A DNA stretch of 64,000 bases, taken from positions 4,092,001 to 4,156,000 of the forward strand of contig NC_089399.1 in NCBI RefSeq assembly GCF_003171515.1, given 5' to 3'. Numbering within the stretch: the first letter of the stretch is position 1; each line of letters begins with the position of its first letter. Below the pieces are notes generated by a model, which worked only from the letters and a program-made list of their open reading frames with translations, did no database searches and was not told where the DNA came from. A program made the position numbers and the translations under genes. The DNA comes from Pyrenophora tritici-repentis. Lineage: Eukaryota; Ascomycota; Dothideomycetes; Pleosporales; Pleosporaceae. Positions 1 to 9,200 of this stretch are shown here, one piece after another.

Positions 1-707
1 CTCGGGCTATTCGGATCCTTATGTTCAACCGAACTTAGCCTACTTACAGCAGCTGCGGCTTAGGCCGATAGGATATTATTTTGGCGAATACCTCAGTCAA
101 GGGTATCTCGATATAGAGGGCAAATGTTCCCAAGCGACTATGCAGGACTTGATAGGCAGTGGTTTGTTTCAACTCATGCCTGAGCTGGAGAGTAAAGATT
201 CTTGGGATCAATGGGCAAAAAGGGTCATCGAGCTCCGGAGGCCTTTCAATGAAACCGTCAACATTAAACAGACAAAAAAGTCCGATGTCCGCAGAGCCAT
301 CGTTATCGCAGAAAGATGTTTTCCTGGTCGATGGGCGATTCCAGTCGCCACAATGCTTCTCGCGCTCAGGCCCTGCCTAGACAAGGATCGTGTCATCCTA
401 GATGCCTTTGCGTCAATGTATTCTGGTGAGCTATGTGCATCTCCAAGCGTTACGGTACCATGATATACTGAATTCTTGAAGTGGAAGAGGTGCGACGCCT
501 CTCGTTACGGGATATCAAGATTGATGCAATACGGCTACCTGAAGTCAAGCAGTTTGGGAGACTGTTGAACGATATTCAGTGCCATTTGTTAGGCGAGGAT
601 ATCGATCTTCTGAAAAACCCTTTTGCAATGCTGAGGTGAGATATACTGCAATGTTGTCGCATTGAGAGTCGAGTGCTGATACAACAATTCGCAGTCTAAA
701 TGGCTAA
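1..707 (+). CDS. Unknown fungal protein, C-terminal part (5' cut by window edge)
   Basis: An open frame runs from the window edge (codons starting at base 2) through ATG 140 and is continued by two short introns: 426-481 (gtgagc...gaag, 56 nt) and 636-694 (gtgaga...gcag, 59 nt). Both have branch-like CTGA/CTGAT motifs, and splicing removes the stop that otherwise follows each donor. The coding exons are about 2-425, 482-635 and 695-707, ending in TAA. The visible part is about 197 residues, rich in Leu/Arg with several WxxW and charged stretches. I see no signal peptide or membrane segment and do not recognise the family. The intron pattern and uninterrupted frame suggest a live gene. The true N-terminus lies outside the window. 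Confidence 0.6.
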
Positions 708-1307
708 ATAGGTGTATGCAACAAGCGCAGTAGACTGAATGTCTGTTTATATCATATTTAACCTACATTCTCGTTCAAACACACGATTATCATATCGGCA
801 GTAGCCATCCAAACGCATGCACGAGAACCTAGCTCTACTCGTGTAACGGCATCACGGTGTTGGCCCATTCACATCTGTTCTGGCTACACTCAAAGCAAAC
901 TAGCATATGATATTTTGCGAGTTGGCATACGATTCATACATTAGCACGATTGCAAATTGCGGATCGTAATCCGATCTGTCCTGTCTTGGTCTAACTCCAT
1001 GTATCTTCGCGAGTCATACCAAACCTCCTAACAGCCATCTCACGCCTTGAGGATAAGTATGGCCAACTCACCATGACTATCGCTTTGATGTGCTTTGGCC
1101 GAATGCCAGGAATGAGTTTTGCGATGGGTACGAGATCCATTTAGAGCAATCATTCTGGGCATTTAGTGGTGATAAAGAGATACTGTTAAGTCTGAGGGAG
1201 TGCAAATGCCATTACCATACTGCACGTGTCGCTTGTGTTGCTTCTGATGATCGCGACAAGTCCAGCCAGATGCAGGGACGACAGTATCAGTATTTGGGGC
1301 TCGTTCT
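708..1307. other. Intergenic, nothing recognised
   Basis: About 600 bases with no convincing open frame, repeat or RNA gene. A short frame at 1090-1344 has no recognisable content. Confidence 0.5.
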
Positions 1308-1512
1308 TGGTGCAGAAGCGGACGAACCGGGGCAGCGAGGCTGACCGCGACATAACTCGGTGACGACCGTAAGCAATTTAGAGGATCCATCGACCCAGCG
1401 CAAGGCTGTCTTGACAAGAACTGTGCCGCAGCGGCGCGTCTGCTTACTAGTAAGCAGCTTACGCTTCTCAAGCGGCACAGCTGCTTGCAGGAGCCTGACC
1501 TACCCTTGTCCG
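1308..1512 (+). repeat. Dispersed repeat R1, copy A
   Basis: The stretch from 1308 to about 1475 is repeated, inverted, at about 2105-2300 and again directly at about 2370-2705. It contains a small palindrome (about 1440-1472) with arms around AAGCAGCTTACGCTT. Its outer part (1474-1512) is an inverted match to 2775-2814, so the three copies form a nested set of inverted and direct repeats. No coding content is seen. Confidence 0.6.
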
Positions 1513-1553
1513 TACTATGACGTATACAGATGGTAGACGAGGCAAGCGTAGTA

Positions 1554-1970
1554 TAGTAGTTAGCGATTACGGCTTCACCCCTTGTCAGATAATAGCACTG
1601 TTGAAGATGAGAGCGTACAGACGCTGGGTTAGACTAGCGCGACCTGGCATCTGTGAGAGCCAATCGGATCACAGGAAGGCTTGGCACCCCCCCAGGTGTG
1701 CCCACAACCGTAGACAGAACCAACACACAATCAATCATCAACATCATCACCATTATTACCTATTTCATCAGTATTCCAGATGAGAGTGAATATCTGACAC
1801 CCCTACAGGCAGCATTTTGACAGTCTGGTCATCATGAAATAGAGAAGCGACCAATTCCATCAACTGTTCCGCGGCAAGCATCATAGCGCTAAGCCATGCA
1901 CGGAAGGTGGGGCTGTTGAGAATCTCTATGTACCTGCCTGCAGGAGTGAAACCGCAATCGTTAACTACTG
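1554..1970. mobile_element. TA-flanked MITE (family M1), copy 1, 417 bp
   Basis: Terminal inverted repeats of about 26 bp (left starts TAGTAGTTAGCGATT, right reverse complement starts CAGTAGTTAACGATT) are bounded by TA on both sides (1552-1553 and 1971-1972). The TA duplication suggests a Tc1/mariner-type non-autonomous element. An interior tract around 1887-1915 recurs in the shorter copy at 51168-51361 and in a fragment near 57760-57800. Confidence 0.7.
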
Positions 1971-2019
1971 TACGCTTAGATGCCGAGACCTCTATCGTTT
2001 AATCTTGTTTACAAGCACA

Positions 2020-2095
2020 TGTCAGACTATCGACTATATCGACTACATATACCTTCAAGCATTCACTGCAAGAAGGTCGGCCTTTTTGTAGTTTG
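2020..2095 (-). repeat. Dispersed repeat R2, copy 1
   Basis: The reverse complement of this stretch closely matches 49366-49440, including a shared AAAAAGGCCGACCTTC core and a downstream tract that matches with small differences. No terminal repeats or coding frame are seen. Confidence 0.5.
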
Positions 2096-2104
2096 ACAGC
2101 ACAC

Positions 2105-2300
2105 TTTGGAAGCGTAAGCTGCTTATTGGTAAGCAGACGCGCCGCTGCGGCACAGTTCTTGTCAAGACAGCCTTGCGCTGGGTCGATGGATCCTTCAAAT
2201 TCCTTACGATCGTCATTAAGTCACGTCGCAGTCAGCCTCGCTTGTAGCTTGGAAGGGTCGTAGTAGCCTTGCTATCCCGGTTCGGCCGCTTTGGCACCGA
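2105..2300 (-). repeat. Dispersed repeat R1, copy B (inverted)
   Basis: Reverse complement of the R1 unit seen at 1308-1475, with scattered substitutions. It forms a large inverted repeat with copy A that encloses MITE M1 and repeat R2. Confidence 0.6.
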
Positions 2301-2369
2301 GAATCATGCAATCACTGATTGTGCCCACTTGGTAGTGACTGTATGTATGCAATGGCCAATAGCAACGAT

Positions 2370-2814
2370 TGCGGTGCAGAAGCGGCCGAGCTGGAACAGC
2401 AAGGCTGCCACGGTTGGTGTTCGAGGGAGCGCTTGTTAGCGCCTCCTATTTGGGACTAGCGTCCTTCTTCGGCTCGATTATCTCCCACTTTCGTAGCTAC
2501 CATAATACAACAACATCATGTTCGCATCACTACCTTTCATCAGTTGGCCCACGCTAGAAGTGAGGTTGACCGTGACATGACTCAATGACTACCGTAAGCG
2601 CTTTGAAGAATCTATCATCGGCTTAGCGCAAGGCTGTCATGACAAGAACTGTGCCGCCGTGTCGCGTCTGCTTAGCAGTAAGCAGCTTACGCTTCCTAAG
2701 TAGGCTTGTGCGCAAAGTTAAGCGACAGAGTGCCCGGCATCTCACGCGGACCTTCCGTCTACGCCGTAGTGCAGACAAGGGTAGCCTAGGCTCCTGCGAG
2801 CAGCTGTGCCGCAC
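2370..2814 (+). repeat. Dispersed repeat R1, copy C
   Basis: Direct copy of R1 with an extra internal segment (about 2411-2560). Its distal part (2775-2814) is inverted relative to 1474-1512. It is non-coding as far as I can see. Confidence 0.55.
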
Positions 2815-2837
2815 AATCTCCAGGTTCAGGGAAATGA

Positions 2838-2952
2838 CCGCATACCTTCGTAGCACCTATGTTCGTAGAGAATGAATACCAATACTAATTACTAGAAGAA
2901 TCTCGTTGTTGTTATTCACCCGTACGATCATACAAGGCCTACCAACAGTTGT
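2838..2952 (+). repeat. Dispersed ~115-bp repeat R3, copy 1
   Basis: Starts near ACCTTCGTAGCACCTATGTT and ends near GATCATACAAGGCCTACCAA. Related copies lie at about 50360-50478 and 56438-56545, with the end segments best conserved. No clear terminal inverted repeat is visible, so a short SINE-like element or an element end are both possible. Confidence 0.55.
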
Positions 2953-3381
2953 GATTATTTGTGTTCGTAGTACTTCATCCAGGTATGAAGATTACGATTC
3001 GAGTCGAGTGGCATCCCTCGAAAAGGATCGGAGGTGTCTAGCTTCAGGTCCGTTCAGCGGTCTGACCGCTGCACTATTGTTACGCGATGTTCACGGCGGT
3101 TGAAGGGCACCGCTAGGCAAGGCACTTGTGAGAGGATATTGTTGGCGGGATACGACCGCGCAAAACGGGGTATCTGCCGCAATTATCACGGTTGGCGACG
3201 TAGTTAACGTGTCGCGTATCGTCTTGAGGCAGGATGCCCGCTCGGCTTGGCGCCCTACCGAGCTTGGGCCTGCCCCACCAAAATGCACACGGCAACTGTC
3301 CCATCCACCAACAACCCAACTCGTTGCTCATTACTTAGCGCCTACTACGCCCTAAGATTACTTCTCACGATCAGTATAGTT

Positions 3382-5057
3382 ATGGCTCTTGTGGCTCTTG
3401 TTCTTGTTATGGACGATTATGCCGCAATTCCATTCCATCTTCCGGACGAGGTCTGGCTCACGATCTTTAGCTATGGAGACGCATTACTCTGGAAGCAAGT
3501 CAGAGGAACGTGCAAACGCTTAAATAAGCTAACCACTCCTCTTCTCTTTGAGAGCGCGTACTTTGAGCTTTGTGGACGTGGCTGCGAGTCTCTATAACAT
3601 CTCCCGCCACCCGGCACTCTCTCCGTGTGTGAAAACTCTGGTACTTTAACTTATAGGGTTCGCGGCTACAGAGAATTCCGCAACTTCGACGCTTGGACTG
3701 CGAGCATACATCAACCAGGCGATCCTGGCGACCAGCTAACTCTTCCAAGTGAAACCAGCTATTACGACAACGAGCATGCCAGCAACAGTCTTCTACCGTA
3801 TACTGAATGGGTCGCACTGCCAAAGGAACAGAAGAAAATACCATACCAGGAGTATAAGGCGGATCGCGAGCAAGCGCAGATGGAGGTTCGCGATATAACG
3901 AATACATTACGCTTTCGAACATCAAGTGCTGCGAAGTCAACGATGATTCACCCTAACAGGGCCGTTCGCTCCACAGGAGTAGAACCTGCTGTTGAACAAT
4001 TTGTAAGGCGCTCAAGACGCTCCCAAATTTGAGAACCCTTAAGCACGAACCGGGGTTTCTCTATAGCGACTGGGCTTGTCGATGGCGGAATCTGTACTTC
4101 CATCCTTCGTTAGTGGTCTGCGACACTAGTTACTCTAAAGACGAGGATATAGAAGCACTTCAATTATCGATCGTTCTCCAGTCGCTTGCATAGGGTAGAC
4201 AGGGAGATCGCAGGCTCACAAAGCTGAGCATGTATGTCGGCGGACCAGCGTTTGCCACCCCAGCGCGCTTACATCTTCTCTGAGATGGTGATAGGCACGA
4301 GATAACACGGACTTGTCGGTCTTCCCATTCTACCGCAGTAGAAGCAGACAGAGAGGCAGCCTTGATCAATCAATCAATGTCCGGGAAGAGTAAGCTTTAT
4401 TAGGAGTAGCTGAATTATATGAGGTACGCTGTAAGTGGTCTTACACACCTCGATTACGTCGTGTCCGACGAAGACGAACTAGTGGGTAGCCTGGAAACTG
4501 CTGCCAAATTCGTCTTTGGCTTTCTTACCGCCACGAAAGGCCTAAAAAATTCACGCTTAGTCTTTGGAAGACTTGTCGACGGCATCCTCTTGCCGCTCTT
4601 CTAATCCACCGAGAGGCAGTGCGCGAAGGACTCCATTCAGCTACTTGTCTAGCTGACCCGCCACTCGCCCTGGAGCAGAATTCGTGACATCAAACTCGAA
4701 ATCGCCACGGATAGAAGTACCCTGGTACAGTTCCTACATGCTCACAAGCTCACATTACGCTCTCTTACGCTCACCCGCATGTCACTCGTACGACTAGAAG
4801 ATCCTCTGAATACCTGGGAGGTAACTCTTAATGAGATTGCACAAGGTCTTTCTCTTACGTCGCTCACTCTTTCAAAACTCTGCGACTTTCCACAAGATTG
4901 GAGTGGAAGCGATCAGAAATGTATGCTGTTTGATTCGGAGGCTGAGATTTGGCAAGGGAAGGCAAGCGAGTACCACGCATACTACGATGCAGCAATTGGG
5001 AGTATACTTCGTCAAGAGGGCACACACTCTCTAGATCCTGAAGTCTTTGAAGGCTAG
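3382..5057 (+). pseudogene. Decayed F-box / LRR-type protein gene
   Basis: ATG 3409 (or 3382) starts a frame with an F-box-like N-terminus (LPDEVWLTIF followed by the KQVRGTCKRLNKLTTPLLF segment). Around 3590 the frame breaks; the continuation SLYNISRHPALSPCVKTL is read in another frame. The protein then continues in pieces at 3625-3930, about 4015-4190, 4419-4604 and 4750-5057, separated by frameshifts and stops. The pieces carry the conserved charged and Trp-rich segments typical of the large fungal F-box family (WVALPKEQKKIPYQEYKADR and a WRNLYFHPSL block). In that family the F-box binds Skp1 of an SCF ubiquitin ligase. The gene is clearly dead: at least three frame changes and internal stops. 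No transposon explains the breaks. Confidence 0.7.
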
Positions 5058-5747
5058 ATAGCTGAGGAAGTCATGTTAGAGCAATAGCATTGCACTTCCA
5101 GGCCTCTATGTTGGCTGTAGCGCTTGCCTAAAGCCCCATACTAGCTTCTCCGCTGCATAGTTGCCCTCTCACACATAATATGAAGGGAGTCATCTAAGCA
5201 CAGTCAAATGTAAAAACACTAAACGCGGCCTTGGTTTCTCTAACTCCGAGTTATTCTATGACGCTCTCAGCGAGCGTTGTGCCGAGAAAAGCGATCGTCA
5301 TATCTGTTCGCCCGAGCACAGCCAGTTATGCATGCCTTTGATTGACCTGACTTTTCGCACATGTATTCTGGTAACCTTGTATTCACGGCGTCGACATGAG
5401 TTATATTGTCCACTTCAAGGTTTTACGGCATTCAATGCATAAAGAGAAAAATATGTATTAAGGGAATACTATTCTTTGTGTTACCCGAGGTACTAGCTTC
5501 CTTGTACGATATTCAGCAGCTAGTACAGCATCTGATATACCGCTGCATTGTAATATCGTTTCTTTTTAAGAGTCGTCCGCCTTCTGATGTGACTTTGGGA
5601 TTGTATATGTCAGGCACGGTAATATACCGTAGCCCTCTAGTGTCCTGTCCGAGGTTCTCAGCCCATCTTCCCTCTTACGCTAGCACTTTCTAGGCCTAGC
5701 GCCAAGCTTGCCCCTTCGTACATAGCTCGTCCCTTCCATAGAACCAA
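5058..5747. other. Intergenic with no recognised gene
   Basis: No credible coding frame; the 5406-5693 open frame has no recognisable content. The 3' part leads into the hAT-promoter-like motif at 5752. Confidence 0.45.
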
Positions 5748-5751
5748 TAGA

Positions 5752-5771
5752 ACACGATTCACACATGTTCC
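5752..5771 (+). promoter_or_regulatory. hAT-promoter-like 20-bp motif
   Basis: ACACGATTCACACATGTTCC occurs here, at 12430-12449 (95 bp upstream of the hAT-2 reading frame) and, inverted, near 30405-30424 (about 105 bp upstream of the hAT-4 frame). It sits 45 bp upstream of the ATG at 5797. Conservation ahead of two transposase genes suggests a core promoter segment. Here it may be a transposon remnant now upstream of a host frame. Confidence 0.4.
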
Positions 5772-5796
5772 TCACCAGGTCCTATTGACACTTTCC

Positions 5797-6250
5797 ATGG
5801 CGACATCTGTAATTCACCGCCACGAAACGATGTCTGACGAGCTGCAAACGAACGTGTTCAGCCCTGACCTCATGTGTAACGGTTTGGGCCTTGCCAAGAC
5901 CAACTTAGGTGAGAGTTGGGTACGGCTATCGCTACCACACTTTCTCATCACACACACCTATATAGCTGCAGTTCCTCCATAGCTACACAATGCAACGCAG
6001 TCCTCCTCCTCTCCTCACACCGTCACATCATGCACCAGGATGTTGAAAGAAGATCGGCAAAGTCAAGCGTAGACTAGCCGACAAAAAGCTTACTGGTGAC
6101 GCGGCAGACCTGGCCAGTTTGTTTCCGCTGAGCACTAACGATCGTGCCACGAAATGGCAATCCTATAAGTGGCCACTGGTAATGCTTAGTCGCTCACGGC
6201 CCGACGCGCTTGTCAGTCACGTTGTCACCTACGTCTGTGGAAACGTGTGA
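5797..6250 (+). pseudogene. Possible small gene split by a solo LTR
   Basis: ATG 5797 in a CCATGG context opens a frame that runs into the LTR-like element at 5875. After removing the element and one TCATG duplication, the frame continues only briefly. A second open frame from about 6042 to TGA 6248-6250 is basic at its start (KKIGKVKRRLADKKL) and lacks stops, but it needs a 1-nt shift to join. I do not recognise a family. It would end 10 bases before the stop of the convergent gene at 6261. Chance open frame remains possible. Confidence 0.3.
5875..6027 (+). mobile_element. Solo-LTR-like element L1, copy A (153 bp)
   Basis: Begins TGTAACGG and ends CCGTCACA, flanked by a 5-bp direct repeat TCATG (5870-5874, 6028-6032). 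Two further copies of exactly 153 bp are at 18617-18769 and 45113-45265. TG...CA ends, a 5-bp duplication and an internal TATA-like CCTATATAGC fit a very short solo LTR; a TIR element with TGTAACGG ends is the alternative. Confidence 0.6.
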
Positions 6251-6260
6251 TTATTTTCAG

Positions 6261-9200
6261 CTACGGAGAAACAATCAACACGGCAAGTGCAGCCTTCGGG
6301 ACATCGCCGAGCCTCACCAAGTCCACTTTCTCAAAGTCAAACTTTATCTGATGTCCAAGACCAAACGTCGCTAGCGTCGTCAGAGCTGGTGCGACAGCTT
6401 CACTCAGCCCTTTTAGAAGTTGACCCTGCTCCCGATGCAGTAACCGGATGAACAGACCAAAACGTTGCTCGCTCATGGCTAGCAACCTGACCGCATCAGC
6501 ACGATTGTTAGAGAGCGTTAGGCTATAGTTTACCCACATAGCGTCGGTCACAGAGAAGCCTGAGAACGATGACCCAGATGGAAGGAGAGCAAGTATGCCT
6601 ATACCGTAAAGGTTGGTCAACCCTCGCAAGCGTTTTGCGAGCTGGCGAATTCGCTTGACCTTTCGGCGGATGATGAGGAATTCTCTTGATCCTGGTTGCG
6701 CGTCCGGCCTGATCTTGGATGTTTGCCTGTCTATCAGTGCAGCATCTCGGATCACTGTAGGATTTCCCACTTGAGTTGTACCTTCTTTGCTCATCGTCTC
6801 CGGAGTCTCGACAGGTATGTCTTCGCTGTTTAGACCGTGGTATTCTTCCTCTTCCTCTTCCTCTAAGAGCTTGATGGCGTAATAGCGTTTCAGGAGTATG
6901 CAGGTGGCTTCTGTAGTATCAAGGCGACATATCGTGTTGAATGTTTCTGAGATACTTGAAGGGGAGCATAAGGGCACCCCTAGCCTATTTTGTGTATCCC
7001 TAGCGACTCGTAACTGGTCGCTGAAGTCCATGAGGGTTTGCGAGCTGCCGATCGTTAGATACAAGAAGCGAAATGGCACAGAGCCATCGTCCAGCTGATT
7101 GACTTCGGGATGTTCTAAAAATCTTTCCAGTTGCATTCGCTCTACTTCTGGTTTGCTAAACAGTTTCTGCCGTTCCAACTGGAGGATATGATTGTAAGCC
7201 CAGGTAGCTCGATCCTTGCCACTTCGTGCTCGCTTTCTTTTGAAACTGGGCACGAGTGTCTGCTGCGGGCGTTCATCGCCGTCCGCAAATCCTCTATATG
7301 TCGGGGCCATTTGTAAGTCTCCTTGCCTGCTGTCATAAGACACCGGTCGCATAGTAGCGGAAGAAGCTACGCGCGCAACTAAACCTTCTTCCTGAGCTGC
7401 CAATGAGTTAGTTAGCTCTTATGCATTGAAACCAAATCTACTCTACCTTGAAAGCAGACTTGTCAACAAACAGGAGTCCTGATTGATCCTGATTGATTCC
7501 TGACGTTTTATTCAATCAAATCAGGTCAATCAGACTCAAGCGTATTTTGCAAGCAAAACAGGATCAAGCTCTCTTCCTGATTGAAAATATCCTGATTCCT
7601 GATTAAATGTATATAGACTACGATCTCACAATCACTTAGGTAGTCTCACTCTGTCACGGTTTGGGGTCTCTCCTGCTCTGCTTCTGCAGTCGCAACTCAC
7701 TTATGGTAAAGGCGCGATGCCTATTAAGGGCTAGTGCTGTTGATAGTCACCCACCTACATATACAGTTCGTAGCCTTACACAATACCACCTCACCGAACA
7801 TCAACTTTTCCAGGTCAACGAAAGGTCGATATCCATCGATTTTTCATCAAAACAAGACTCAAATGCCTTCTTAAATCTGTTTTCCAGCGTCCTCTTCCGG
7901 CTGCAGGCGCTGTGGCAGGCGCGCTGGCCTCTTTTGTCTTTCATCTCCCTGGTGAGCTGAGATGTCTTCAAAATGGCCCGTGCGCTACTCAGATTTTCAC
8001 GTTCGGTCGAAGGCCACAACCACCGCTAAGACAAGGAGACAGCCTTGACACTCCTTGTTCTTGCAAGATACAGGCATCTGCCAGGCCTAAATACAAAGGC
8101 TCTCCATGCGCAGAGCTACGGCACGACCCGACAGAGCACCGGCTCTCCACACCTACAACGACGAGAGCTGCCCGCAGCTCTCTAAAGACCAACGGTCAGA
8201 GTCCCCAATCTGACACAACACGCAAACAAGGCAGCCAGCATAGCCTTACAAACAAATTAGAGACGGGGAAGGACAAGCTCTGGCATCGCCTTGCCTTCAC
8301 ACCCACCTCTCCTACACCTCGAAGGCCCTGTCCCTGCTTCATGCAGGGCCATGACACCTACACGACAGAGCACTGGCTCTTGACCGCAAATAAGGCAGCC
8401 AGCATGGCCTTACAGATTCGCAACTTTAAGAGATAAAGAAGAAGGACAGGCCTGGCTCTGCCTTCCTACTACACCTATCTCCTTCGACACAGGCATCGCC
8501 AAGCCTAGTACAAAGGCTTTCCTCGCGCAGAGCCACGGCTCCGATTCGACAGAGCACCGGCTCTCCACACCCACGTACCTTTTTCTTACTCTCTCTTACG
8601 GCACTTAGCTGCCTCAGAACACAAGGGATCCACCCTAATGCCCACTGGCCCCAGAACAAGAGCTCTGCTTCATTGCTCAACACATCCCTGGCCCCACGGC
8701 CCAGAACCTAGATAGAGTCTTTTCAACTGGCGGAAATTACCCTACCAGACTGCACACACTGCCAACACCCAAAGAATAGGAGCACCTGAGTACCATACAG
8801 GGCGCTACCCGTCTTTCAAGCCCCCTGGGAGGCTTTCATAGGACGTTAAACAATACATACTATTGAGAAGCTGGCACTATTAGTAGTAGTATGACTACCT
8901 AATAGAGCGCTCTCTAAGGCACAACGGTAGTGGTGGTACAGATTCGTATTGTATTGACTAAGGAGCTATTCACACGTTCGTAGATCCGTGTTGCGTGCAG
9001 CTGCGTCCAAGCTCCCCGCTAGGACCCACCTGCACGTGTCACCAATCATGTGACTACTCCTCCGCTTGATACCACCAAGTCACTTACGGACTGTATTCTC
9101 AACACATACATACATACATACATACACAATACCACCTCAGTTCAATCCTTCAATTCTTCCAGCACCCACTATCTCCCACACACTCACTTAGTGATGCTCG

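Noticed and set aside
7912..8436. 174-codon open frame in module D1, with a 156-codon counterpart in copy 2
   Set aside because: It starts at GTG, the two copies diverge by frameshift in their 3' parts, frames are open on both strands, and no family resemblance is seen. The similarity is explained by duplication of the DNA.
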